Positions 25,101-34,659 of a stretch of DNA of 64,000 nt are shown here, in pieces. Position 1 is the stretch's first letter. Each line of letters opens with the position of its first letter. The stretch comes from Tilletia caries. Lineage: Eukaryota; Basidiomycota; Exobasidiomycetes; Tilletiales; Tilletiaceae. Under the pieces are notes generated by a model. The model did no database searches, had not been told where the DNA came from, and saw only the letters and a list, made by a program, of their open reading frames with translations. The stretch covers positions 620,001 to 684,000 of the forward strand of contig JALUTQ010000032.1 of the NCBI GenBank assembly GCA_032718865.1. Direction: 5' to 3'. Position numbers and translations under genes: made by a program.

Positions 25101-25283
25101 GTGGGAAGGGGGGGAAGGATGTGGAGGGGGGGAAGGTGCAGGAGATGGTGAGGCGGTTTATGGAGATGAAGGTGAGTCTTTTTTTTTCTTGCTTTCTCTT
25201 CCCCTGCTGTTACTGATTTGCGGGTGCTTTCTTTGTACCTTGAGCAGTGGCCGGACGCTTCCCCCTTCGAGCATCGTCGGTGA
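22136..25283 (+). CDS. Stealth-family glycosyl-1-phosphate transferase (Xpt1/GNPTAB-like), type II membrane protein
   Basis: Exons 22136-24590, 24687-25171 and 25248-25283 give 991 residues (introns 96 and 76 bp). A short cytosolic tail and one transmembrane helix (WSSLLVSIIVASTLYVVYL) precede the lumenal part. All four Stealth regions are visible: CR1 in IDILYTWVNGS, CR2 in RDTSELQYSIRSSVKYI and in FNSMAIEAYLGDQAGLGDVL plus SANDDFFLAGHL, CR3 around HVHKSLHRSLLEES, and CR4 split across exons as FVCVNDDV and the final PDASPFEHRR. The family transfers sugar-1-phosphates; in Cryptococcus, Xpt1 adds xylose-phosphate to protein O-glycans in the Golgi, the best functional guess here. A Lys/Glu run and a Ser-rich loop interrupt the domain. 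An in-frame ATG at 22031 is an alternative start; 22136 follows a strong splice-acceptor-like sequence. Confidence 0.85.
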
Positions 25284-26006
25284 AGGTCAGGTCAGACTCG
25301 GTTGACCTGAACCCCGGACCCCTTCGAGCTTCGAGGCCGCACTCGGTCGGTCGGTCCACGAAGGATCGACACTCCCCTCGTTGCTCAGGTCAAGCGCGGG
25401 CAGGAACACTTCGACTCTGTGAAGGAAGAGAAATGGCCTCGCATGCAGCCATAGCGAGAGCCGGCCCCGACCCAACTTCCCACTCTTATCATTATAATAT
25501 TTAACCACTCTCGTTCTTTACACCCCCTGCTTTGGAAGCAACCCACGCTCTCTTCGTTCCCCCTCTTCGGTCTTTCGTCTTCTTCACTTGGTCACCGTCA
25601 CCCTTGTACAACCCAATACTTAATGTATATACGGACACGCAACGTCAAAGGAGAGGACCCGCACGCGAGATGAGGCGACGCGTCCCAAGCAAGCAAGGAG
25701 ATGTCCGCGGCCTGCCCTGCCAATCAGTGGGGAGCACGAACGCGGTTGCTGGTCAGTGCGAGGGACGCGTTCCACCACCGCGTACTGCAGTCCGCAACGA
25801 TTGATTGTCAACGTTACAGAATTTCTACCGTCAGTACGAGTGTAAGATCCGGGAGCCCATCGCATTGGAGACCGAGACACTCACAGCCAAACGTTCTTGT
25901 CCTTCCATCACTACGCTTTTGCCACCCTTTGATACCACTGCTCAGTGCTCTCTGTCCCTTGTCTCTCCCAGGTCACAGCCCACAGCCCGACAGTGCCTGA
26001 TCGAAG
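25284..26006. other. Intergenic, mostly the outer part of inverted arm A
   Basis: No CDS seen. From about 25660 the sequence is homologous, in inverted orientation, to 37016-37550 (shared GAGCACRAACGCGGTTGCTG and the block from GGAGACCGAGA to the F-box start). Confidence 0.7.
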
Positions 26007-28690
26007 ATGAACGGCAACAAACGGAGTGCATTCACGGACGCAGGACCTTCACAACGTGAGCAATTGAATCATGGATGGACCACAGGCCCACAGCCCACAA
26101 CAGGACCTTCCTCTCCAGTTGCATGCTGATATTGATTTCCGTGCTGCAGAGACTCCAGCAAGCAAGCGACCCAAAGTCGGCGAAGGCGATGGTGGCAACA
26201 AACCCGACGCGAATCCCACTCCCTCACCTGCTGCGGACCGCTTCTTTCGCGTACCCGAGCTCGTCAAGATCGTCGCCGAATACGTCTGTCGCGAACGCGT
26301 CGACCTGATCTCCCTTGCTGCTGTGTGCAAGAGTTCGAGGATGCCTGCCTTGCAGGTGTGGGCGACGCATCTCGACATACCCCTCGACGCGGCTGAGAAG
26401 AGGTTCCAGCTGTTTGACCGACACGAAGCGTTGCTCCATTCGGTTCGCTTCCTACGCATTCGGGCCGGGATCAACGAGTACGCGCGAGTATCTCAGCATA
26501 CTGGATCGGCTAAAGACCGCGGCGAAAAACTTTGGCAAGCTCTCGTCAAGCTGCTCACTCTCATGTCCAAAGTAAAGGGACGGGAACGCGGGCCATTCAT
26601 CGATCTCTCCTTTGCTGTGCGCGATTCTCGGCGAATCCGCGAAGCTTTTGACCGGATCGCCTCCGCCGGACGCATTGTCGCAATTCGTCTCGTCCTCACC
26701 GCCCTGATTGACGATGAGCTACACGCCGACAGCTCGGATTCCAAAGCAGGAATTCTCGACAAGAAGGACGACGTCAAGAATGACAATAATGACGATCACG
26801 ACCAGAGCTCTGAGGACGGTAGTGACGCAGACAGCGACGAGGGGAGCGTCAAATGGACGGAGCGGAAGCAGCAGGATGCCGAAGTCATGTGGACGTCCTC
26901 TTGGCTTGCTCTCTCAGAGCTAGTCGCCGCGATTCAAGCAGACGCCACAGCAAAAGGCGGTCCGGGACTTCAGGTCTTCCAGCTCGGAAACAAAGAACAG
27001 GTCAGGGTCTCATGCTATGGTATATGGGATAGGCAAAATTGGCTGTTATGGCCCTGTCGGATTCCTATGCGCTTCTGGTCCAGCCTCGCGCACAACAACA
27101 GCTCGACACTCAGGGAACTTTCGCTTACGCTGAGCGGAACGGACAACTTGGCTTCTATTCTGGACCTCTTCAGCCTTCCGAAGCTCGAGACGTTCAGCTT
27201 GCTGTATGTGGGAACCTTCTATGTCGATCGCCTCGAAGCGTTTCTCAGCCGACATCTGCACCTCGAGGCATTGAGCGTGGTCGTGCAGAATGATCATCGG
27301 CGCCTCACGCTGAGCCTGCAGCAGACATTCCCGAACCTTCGCTGGCTCGTCCTCAACTACAGGCTGCACCCGGGCAGCGAGCTCTTACGTTTTTTCGAAC
27401 GACATCCGTCCATCCAAGGCATCCATGCTCCTTTCGAAATCCAATGGGCAGACGACGACGATGATCCCGAAGACCCGACGCACATTTACGACAACGTCCG
27501 TACCCTCCGTGTTGACGATCTCCAAAGGTACAAGGAGATTGTTAACGGAGGCGGACGGCCTTCGCAAGTGATCTTGATTCGGGACGACTGGAGGGGCCCT
27601 GGCATGACCGACTTCGTCGCATCTAAATGGTGGCTGGACAGAGAAGACGTAGCGCATGCCCTTACCTGCCTCGAGTTCTCATGTTCCAACCACACCATGC
27701 GCGACCTCATTATGGACCTTGACTTCACCTTTAACAGGAAGGCGCTTCCCAACCTTGCCGAGCTTGCAGTTCACAGACTCGAGCCGCTGGACGAGAAGGA
27801 CCTGGGGTCACTCTTCGTCGTGCTCAGTTTAGCACGAGCTCTACGCGTCCTGCGCGTTTCCGAGTGGTCCGCACCCGTGAAAGAGAACGTTCTTTGGCAG
27901 AGCAAGTCTTTCATCCACAGCAGCACGGTCGAATTGCTCGTAAACTGCCGCTTTCCTGCTGCCTTCGAATACTTCCAGTGGACCGGAGTGCATCGCGGGG
28001 ATCCAACCTACTTCCGCTTCCTTCCCACGCACGACGCGACGTCGTCGATGCCTGCACCCACGTCTTCCGAAGAAGGCGCAGCTTTGATCAAGCGAGGTCG
28101 ACTTCAGCGCATTCCCAGCATGTTCCGCGCCAAGATTTCTCCCGTTGGGGTTTGGGACGCACCCTTCGATCCCATGCGGGCGTCGGCCATTTTGGACCAC
28201 ACCGGGGTGGTTCCCTCTCTCGCTCTCTGAGCAACCACGGCACGCGAAACCAGCTTCCTCGGCGCTCTTCTTCTTCTCCTCTCCTCTGGAGTCCCCAACC
28301 CCTCGTACCACGCAACCCGCTTCCCACAGTCTCGACCCGTTCGATCCTTCCTACGCTGCCAATGACGAGGTCGAGCTGCTCCCTTTCACGCTCAGTGCCC
28401 ACAACTGCCACGGCATTCGGCAAACGGCACCGCTGAGCACCCCTTGTCATCGTCAATACATACCCTTCTCAGTTCCTCCACTCTTCCCTGTGACCTGCCC
28501 GCCCTCATCGATACGCGAGGTACAACGACGATGTTGGAGCAAAAACCGAGCAATCTAGCAAATTAAGAAGAAGAAGAAGGGAGGAAGGTCAATGAACATG
28601 CTCGTTGACAAACAGAGGACAGACAGGGAGTAGCGAACGGAAGGACATGAAGAACGAAGGGAGGGAAAGAAGACGAAGGAGAAAGGATCG
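25660..28690 (+). repeat. Arm A of a large inverted duplication (partner 33790-37550)
   Basis: Covers the promoter, coding region and 3' flank of F-box gene A. The inverted partner has the same order: promoter block, gene, then a 3' block with TTGACAAAC and GAACATGCTCGTTG. Identity varies: almost complete from the promoter to codon ~350, much lower afterwards, moderate in the 3' flank. The arms are separated by about 5.1 kb holding RPN9 and PCT1. Confidence 0.85.
26007..28230 (+). CDS. F-box/leucine-rich-repeat-type protein, paralogue A
   Basis: Two exons, 26007-26055 and 26150-28230, encode 709 residues. An F-box-like segment near the N-terminus (FRVPELVKIVAEYVCRERVD, then LISLAAVCKSSRMPALQVW) is followed by irregular Leu-rich repeats (LRELSLTLSG, LETFSLLYVGTF, LEALSVVV). 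It would act as the substrate receptor of an SCF ubiquitin ligase; the target is unknown. An acidic insertion lies at about residues 215-250. The start MNGNKRSAFTDAGPSQ is preferred over the ATG at 26071: between the paralogues the stretch 26071-26149 differs by an 8-bp indel that would shift the frame, so it behaves as intron, and GTGAGC and CTGCAG sites flank it in both copies. Confidence 0.75.
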
Positions 28691-28700
28691 CAGGGAAGTC

Positions 28701-29063
28701 TGTGAAGTGTGCAGCTGTGAAGGTGCGATGGAGATTGTCAGCAGATACCAAAGGTAATCGCCCAGGTCAGCTGTTCTCGTCTTTGGAAGATTCCGTCCAA
28801 ATCCGTCTCGCTGCACAGAAATCCGCCGAACGCCCTGCGTCGTGCATGCGGCCCTTGGGGGGTTGAAAGAAGGTCCCTCATCAGCTTCCCATCCCATCCC
28901 ATCCCATCCCATCCCATCCCCCCTCGTCCGGCGTCTCTGACACTCGGAACGCGAGACGAAGAAGAGGAGGTGGGCAGGACGAGGCGGGGCGGGGCGCTGT
29001 TCGGCCTGGACAGTGATGCGGTGGATTGTTTGTTTGCAGCGCCGCTGTGTCTTTGATACTGGC
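28701..29063 (+). repeat. Direct repeat unit 1 (partner 29205-29530)
   Basis: Shares AGATTGTCAGCAGATA, TCCGTCCAAATCCGTCT, CGCTGTTCGGCCTGGAC and GCGCCGCTGT in the same order with the second unit. Identity is moderate, with several indels. Confidence 0.75.
28888..28922 (+). repeat. (CCCAT)n microsatellite
   Basis: About seven CCCAT units inside direct repeat unit 1; the second unit has only a short degenerate counterpart. Confidence 0.9.
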
Positions 29064-29204
29064 GGCCATTTGAGTGAGTTAAGATGACTGCGGCCTGGGG
29101 TGCGAAAATGGTGAAGAAGGGTGAGAAGAGGAAGGGGGTGGAAGTGAGCGATGAGTGTCCTTTATACACGCCTTTATCTTGCGGGTCTGTCTGTCTGTGG
29201 AAGT

Positions 29205-29530
29205 ATGAAGCTGTGAAGGTACGATGCAGATTGTCAGCAGATATACATAAAGTTGATCGCCGAGGTCAACTGCTCCCATCTCTGAAAGGTCCCGTCCAAA
29301 TCCGTCTGAGTACACGGAACACGCCGAACGTGCTGCGTCGTGCGCGCGCTAAGAGAAAGGCCCTTGTCAGCTTCCTCAGCCATCCTATCTCCCTCGTCTT
29401 GACGTCTCTGACGCTCGAACCGAGATGATGGAGAAGGTCTGGGCAGTGCGGAGGACGCTGTTCGGCCTGGACGGTGATGCGGACTGCGGTGATGATTGAT
29501 GAAGCGCCGCTGTATTGTGGATGCTGCGAG
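29205..29530 (+). repeat. Direct repeat unit 2
   Basis: Diverged copy of 28701-29063, same orientation, about 500 bp apart start to start. No ORF is conserved between the two. Confidence 0.75.
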
Positions 29531-29751
29531 CGCCTTGACTGTATTGGAAGGAGATGTCAGAACGGGGTGTCTGATACGAAGACTTGATTGGCCGAACGGG
29601 ACTGTCTCCTGCGCGACCCTCTGGTGTGACCAGACTGGACGGGAACGTGAGGGAGAACGCGTGAAAACATGCGGGTTTGCATTCTTGGGCGAGAACAGGG
29701 ACGGAGGTAAAAAGACATACGCCAGAACCGAGAGGAAAGGGAGGACTGACT

Positions 29752-31290
29752 CTATGCACTGACGAACAGTTCCGCTGGGGTTGAGGAAATAAGACGGTAG
29801 GGTTCAGTACGAGAGCTGATCGCATCGCAGAACGGGAGAGAATGAAACTCACGCGTCTGGGTCTTGACAAACTCGGCGACGGACTGTACACGCTCGCACC
29901 ACTGCACGAGCCTCTGCTGCAAGGCCTCGATCTGTCTCCGATCCAACACCCTGGGCTGAACCCAGGTGATCCTCGCCACCTGCCCATGCTGATCCAGTGT
30001 CCCCCTAATCAAGCCCAAACTCAGTGCCTTCATGACAAGATGCTCAACCTCATCGACCGGCAGCCTCGTCTCGCTCGCCACGGTCTCGAAGGACAGCGTG
30101 CGGTCATCCGTCGATCGCTTGAAGACGGACTCGATGAGGGCCATGAGACAGATCTTCTGGCGGAGGAAGTTGATGTTGTCGTGTAGGAGGGGTTGGGTTG
30201 TGGGCAACTGTGGGAGGAGGGACTCGAAGCGGCCGAGGTCGCCTGCGTTGAAGGCGAAGAGGAGGTCGGAGAGCCAGGCGTGTTGGGTGCCTTGGAGGGA
30301 GTCAAGGATGGGATGCAGGAGCTGGTTTTCCCACAGAAAAAAAAGGAAGTTAGTTCGGCGGAGTAGTAAAGTGGGAAGAAAGGAGAAGGGAGGCCACTGA
30401 CCAGCTCGCCGAAGTTGTAGATGGTGTCTCCGAGGAGGGCAGAGATGCTGAGATCGTGCGCGCGCTGAACCCGGTCCTCTGCAGTGAGGTCGGTGTCGAT
30501 GTTGACGCATGCGAGGAAGAGGAGCGAGTTCTTGTAGTAATTCGCATACTCCGCTTTTGCCTATGGTACATTTCGATTGCGCATGCATAGAGATGGTGTT
30601 AGCTTTTCCCTCATGAAAGGAGAAGTGGAGTGATGAGGCACATGAACTGACCTTGAAGTAATCGCCACTGACGCGGTAGAAAGCGGCATGGACGGCGTGT
30701 TCGACGGAGTCGAAGTTCTCGAGTACCTTTGCGCAGCGGTCCATGGCGTCCTTGGTGGCTTCGAGGTCTCCGAGTACGAGCTGGAAGTGGGCGGCCTCCA
30801 TGCGAGCGAAGACATAGGCGTCATCAGAAGTGGTTGTTGTGGTTGTTGTTGTTGTGGCTGTTGACTGTGCAGCGTTGGCGTCTGTGCTCTTCTGCTCGGG
30901 CGCTGTCTTGCTGACGACGGCGTCGTTGAGGAACTGGAGTGCCTGTGCTGGTTCTGGGTATTGCCTGGCGACATTGACGGCGATGCCGACCCAGCGGAGG
31001 GGACTGAGCTTGTTGGCAAAGGCAGCGATGAAGTCGTGATAGAGTGCGATGAGAAGCTGTCTGCCCTCGGGGTCCTTGAGGTCTTGTGACTGTGACTGTG
31101 GGATGGCGATGAGGTCCTCGATGGAGAGGGTGAGCTGGTACCAGAGCTTCTTGCTGCGGAGGTTCTTGAACCGCGGGAAGTACGGCCGCAGCTGTTCTGG
31201 GTACGCCGACACGGGGAGCGAGTCGAGGAAGGCGGCCGCTGCTGCCTCTGCTGAGTTGCCGCCGCCATCGATGTCCATTGCGCTCGCCAT
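29752..31290 (-). CDS. RPN9: 26S proteasome lid subunit Rpn9 (PSMD13)
   Basis: Four exons on the minus strand (31290-30652, 30560-30402, 30321-29853, 29774-29752; introns 91, 80 and 78 bp) give 429 residues. The N-terminal helical repeats (FKNLRSKKLWYQLTLSIEDL, FIAAFANKLSPLRWVGIAV) and the middle (AEYANYYKNSLLFLACV, then LSISALLGDTIYNFGELL) match Rpn9. The C-terminal PCI winged helix is seen as LRQKICLMALIESVFKRS, LPVDEVEHLVMKALSLGLI and VARITWVQPRVL. It is a structural lid subunit of the 19S particle. A Gln/Thr-rich insertion in the first third contains poly-Thr. All introns are multiples of three or compensate, so an unspliced frame also runs through. It is divergent from PCT1 with ~300 bp between starts and lies in the loop between the inverted arms. 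Confidence 0.9.
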   Translation of the reverse strand: MASAMDIDGGGNSAEAAAAAFLDSLPVSAYPEQLRPYFPRFKNLRSKKLWYQLTLSIEDLIAIPQSQSQDLKDPEGRQLLIALYHDFIAAFANKLSPLRWVGIAVNVARQYPEPAQALQFLNDAVVSKTAPEQKSTDANAAQSTATTTTTTTTTSDDAYVFARMEAAHFQLVLGDLEATKDAMDRCAKVLENFDSVEHAVHAAFYRVSGDYFKVSSCASSLHFSFHEGKANTISMHAQSKCTIGKSGVCELLQELAPLPRMRQHRHRPHCRGPGSARARSQHLCPPRRHHLQLRRAGQWPPFSFLPTLLLRRTNFLFFLWENQLLHPILDSLQGTQHAWLSDLLFAFNAGDLGRFESLLPQLPTTQPLLHDNINFLRQKICLMALIESVFKRSTDDRTLSFETVASETRLPVDEVEHLVMKALSLGLIRGTLDQHGQVARITWVQPRVLDRRQIEALQQRLVQWCERVQSVAEFVKTQTREFHSLPFCDAISSRTEPYRLISSTPAELFVSA

Positions 31291-31594
31291 CTTCAGTCTG
31301 CTGGATGCTGTCTGCGGAGGGCTGTATGCTGTCTGTCCAGCACACGCAAGCTGGGCGGGCGAGGGGAAGCAGGTGTCTGTGCAGTCCGCTTATGTACGCA
31401 GCCATGTGGCCGTTGGCAGTCACGTGGCGAGAACAAACACTCACGTGACTGATGAGCGACTGAGTCCAATGCGCGTCATCGATCCGAGCCACTTCCACTT
31501 CCACTTCCACTTCCATATAGGAACGAGCTGGACGACGTCGACGACCTCGATCTCAACGACAACGACGAGCATCCCTCTGGAAACACACAGCACA
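31291..31594. promoter_or_regulatory. Shared divergent promoter of RPN9 and PCT1 with two CACGTG boxes
   Basis: CACGTG occurs at 31421 and again at 31442, the second within TCACGTGACT, the palindrome bound by Cbf1/USF-type bHLH factors. A (CACTTC)n tract lies at about 31489-31515. No Rpn4-type GGTGGCAAA element was seen. Confidence 0.5.
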
Positions 31595-33709
31595 ATGACG
31601 ATCCCGTCCCGAGCTGCACACGCGCCGCCGACTCGCACCAAGAAGCGCCATCTCTCCCGCTCAAACGAACACCCCACAGACCCAGCCATCCTCGCGCTCC
31701 AGGCTCAGCACCAGTCCCACAACGTCTCATCCTCACGCGACGCATCAGAAGAGGACAACGACGACGAAGACGACGACGACGACGACGACGATCTCGATGA
31801 TGATCACGATGAACACGACGACGACCAGGATCAGCCGGGGAACGCTGAAGGCGAACGCACCAAACTTCCCAAGGCAGAGAGAGCAGCACGAAGAGCAGCC
31901 GCACGCAGACATCCATCCTCAGACGACGCAGACATCCCGCCTTCCATCATGCCAGCCTCAAACACCAACACAGGAACAGCCGCTGGTACACTCGCACTCA
32001 ACGCACCCCTCGCCGAACCATCCACCGTCTCCCCCAGCCGACGAGCATCCACACACGCCCACGCCCACACCCATGCCCATCGCGACCGCGATCCACAGCC
32101 CCACGTATCCAACACGCTCGCCCACGCTTCCGCTGCTCTGCACCAGCAACTCCTCAGCAACTCCAGCTCCGCATCCAACGGAGACGAGGAAGATGGCGAT
32201 CGCACTTCGTCCTCTGCCTCCCAAGCTGGCGGTTTCAAGAACCAGGGTGACATCCCTCCGTCGACCTTGTTGGCCAGGAGGGTACCTGGTGCCGCTGCTG
32301 CCAACGACGGTGGTCATAAGTTGCACCTCGGCAGTCTGCCGGATGTCAAGTCCGAGGACATCGCCGCATCCGACGCGCCACTCACCGTCACCTCCCAAGG
32401 CTCAGATTCGCTCGCACTCCCCACATCCGCAACGCAAACTCCAAAAGTCCCCTCGGCATCCACAGCAGCTGGAGCACCCCTGAGTATCCTCTCTCCCGTC
32501 CCTGCCTCGGCCGCCACGCCCACCACATCCGCCCCCGCACGCAACACCCCCGGCCATCCGCACAAAAAGACGACGCTCAAGTCGGCTGGTCTGGCTCGCG
32601 CTGAGAATGAGGACGGCGAGGATCCGCTCACGGACGGAGCTGGTGGGACGCCGTACGATGGGGACGTCGAAGGCCCCAACCCATCCAAAGCAGCCCATGC
32701 CAATGCCAATGCAAACCAGCCCGGCGGCGCGTCTGCCAACTCGGTGCCCTTCCCCACAAGTCCCATCCCCCCCAGCGCACCCACAGGTCCACCATCAGGA
32801 GGAGCCTCATCCTCAACAACGCAGAACACCAGCTCGAACGTAAACGCCTACGGCAGCGCGCCAAACGATACCATCCTCACCCTCCCCAACGGCCGTCCAC
32901 GTCCACGGGCCCGCGTCCGCTCCGACGCGTCCGACAAGGAGCACGCCATTCTTGCTGCGCCGCGACCGCCGGAGGAGATCCGGGCTTATATGCGGGATTG
33001 TATCTCTGGTGAGCGGGCGAAGGGCAGGGGGTATAAGATTAATGAGCCCAGGGCTGGTGGGGGTACGAGGGAACGGCCGATTCGGATTTATGCGGATGGG
33101 GTCTTTGATATGTTCCACTATGCGTGAGTTTGTCCTTTCCTCGATCATAGATTGTCCTCCGTTTCGCTGACACACCCACTCTCGCCCGCATTGATTGATA
33201 GACACACGCTCCTCCTCCGCCAAGCCAAGCTCTTCTTCCCGCACGTGCACCTCATCGCAGGCGTGAACTCGTCAACCCTCTGCGCCGAACACAAGAACAG
33301 GCCCCTCCTCTCGTCCGAAGAACGCTACGCCTCCGTCGGCTCCTGCAAATGGGTCGACGAAGTCGTCGTCGACGCACCCTGGTTCATTACCCCCGAATTC
33401 ATCGAAGCGCACCGGATCGACTACGTCGCGCACGATGACCTCCCCTACGCGAACGCCAGCAGCGGCGTCTCGGACGTGTATGGCTGGTTGAAGGAGCGCG
33501 GGATCTTCTTGCCGACGTTGAGGACCGAGGGCGTTAGTACGAGCGAGCTGTTGGGCAGGGTGGTGGAGGTGTATCAGACGCATGCGTTGGATGATAAGTT
33601 GCGCAAGGTTGGCTTGGAGAAGTTGATTGATAGTCGGAGTCCGAGTGGGCAGACGAGTCCGCATCATGCGCCGGAGGAGAAGGAGGGGGATGGACAGCAG
33701 CAGCTGTAG
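31595..33709 (+). CDS. PCT1: Choline-phosphate cytidylyltransferase (CTP:phosphocholine cytidylyltransferase)
   Basis: Exons 31595-33123 and 33202-33709 (intron 78 bp) give 678 residues. The catalytic domain is C-terminal: IRIYADGVFDMFHYAH across the splice site, LIAGVNSSTLC, EERYASVGSCKWVDEVV, DYVAHDDLPYA and RTEGVSTSELLGRVV, the last being the conserved RTEGxSTS signature. It makes CDP-choline in the Kennedy pathway. Usually the nucleotide-binding motif is HxGH; here it reads HYAH, a Gly-to-Ala change that comes from the splice junction (GC joined to A). About 460 N-terminal residues are low complexity: a basic start, a long Asp run at 31770-31830, then Ser/Pro/Ala-rich sequence. After the catalytic core only ~40 residues remain, so the long amphipathic membrane helix of animal and yeast enzymes is short or absent. 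Confidence 0.87.
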
Positions 33710-34659
33710 CAGTAGTGCGTTCTTTTTTCTTGCGATCGATACAGACCCCTCTCACGGCTCGCACATTCGCGGTTTGTCAGGACCTTAATCCCTTCCCCTG
33801 CGATCGTTCTTCTTCGTCTTCTTTCCCTCCCCTCGTTCTTCTGTCGTCATGTCCTTTCGTTCGCTTATCCCCGTCTGTCCCATGTTTGTCAACGAGCATG
33901 TTCATTTGTCCTTCCCTTCTTCGAAATTTGCTAGAGTGCCCGGTTCTGCTCCAACATCGGTCGTTGTGCCTTGCGTGTCGATGAGGAGGTGGGCAGGTCA
34001 CAGCCCGCAGGGGAAGAGCGGAGGGACTGAGAAGGGTATGTGTATTGACGATTCGAAGGTGCTCAGCCGTGAGTTCGCTGTATGCCGTGGTGGTGACTGG
34101 TGCAGGAAGATGATAGGGCTGTCGAAGAGGACAGAAGTGAGGAGAGAGGGGATATGGTGCCGTCCTCACTGAGCGTTGGCTTTGCGCGTGGAGATGGAAC
34201 GAGTCGAGATCGATGGGGCTGTATCTCCGCGCTGGCCGTCGAGCTGAACCGAACCTGTTTTGAAGGGGATGTTGTGGAAGCTGGCTTGTGCAGAGGCCAG
34301 ACATGTGACTACCCCTTCTAGAGAGTAACCAAGCTTCGTACCGAGCGTGAGAGGGAAAGCGTGACCTCGTCCCTGGCAGCGTAGGAAAGACCGAGCGGGT
34401 CGAGGCTGTGGGAAGCTGATTGGAGGGCTGAGGATTGCAGAGAGGGGGACAAGAAAGAGGAAGAAGAAAAGCTGTTCAGAGTCTGAGAAGGAGGGGTTGG
34501 CCTGCTCGTCAGCGCTGGCCATCAAAGACCAAGGTGGAGCAGCTTGGTGCCTTGGTCTTGCCGGCTGAGCGTGGGAGCTGGGTGGACCATGGGAAATGAA
34601 GGATCTGTGAGGGGAGCTGGATAGGGTGCCGAGGAAGCTGGTTTCGCGTGCCGTGACGC
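33710..34659. other. Intergenic region, 3' ends of PCT1 and F-box B (convergent)
   Basis: No CDS supported. About 33790-34060 is the inverted counterpart of 28440-28690 in arm A. The stretch 34070-34610 has no counterpart recognised in arm A apart from the last ~40 bp next to the F-box stop. Confidence 0.6.

Larger units (their letters stand above)
28231..29751. other. Intergenic region between F-box A and RPN9 with a diverged direct duplication
   Basis: No supported CDS. It contains the end of arm A (to ~28690), two diverged direct repeats and a (CCCAT)n tract. Two F-box-like upstream or downstream transcripts are possible but not visible. Confidence 0.6.

Noticed and set aside
26071..26149. 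ATG at 26071 as start of F-box gene A (longest ORF)
   Set aside because: The paralogue has a frame-shifting 8-bp difference here and both copies have good splice sites around it, so it reads better as intron.
31049..31594. Upstream extension of the PCT1 frame over the RPN9 first exon
   Set aside because: It begins at a non-ATG codon, overlaps a conserved gene on the other strand and has no conserved residues; ATG 31595 is preferred.
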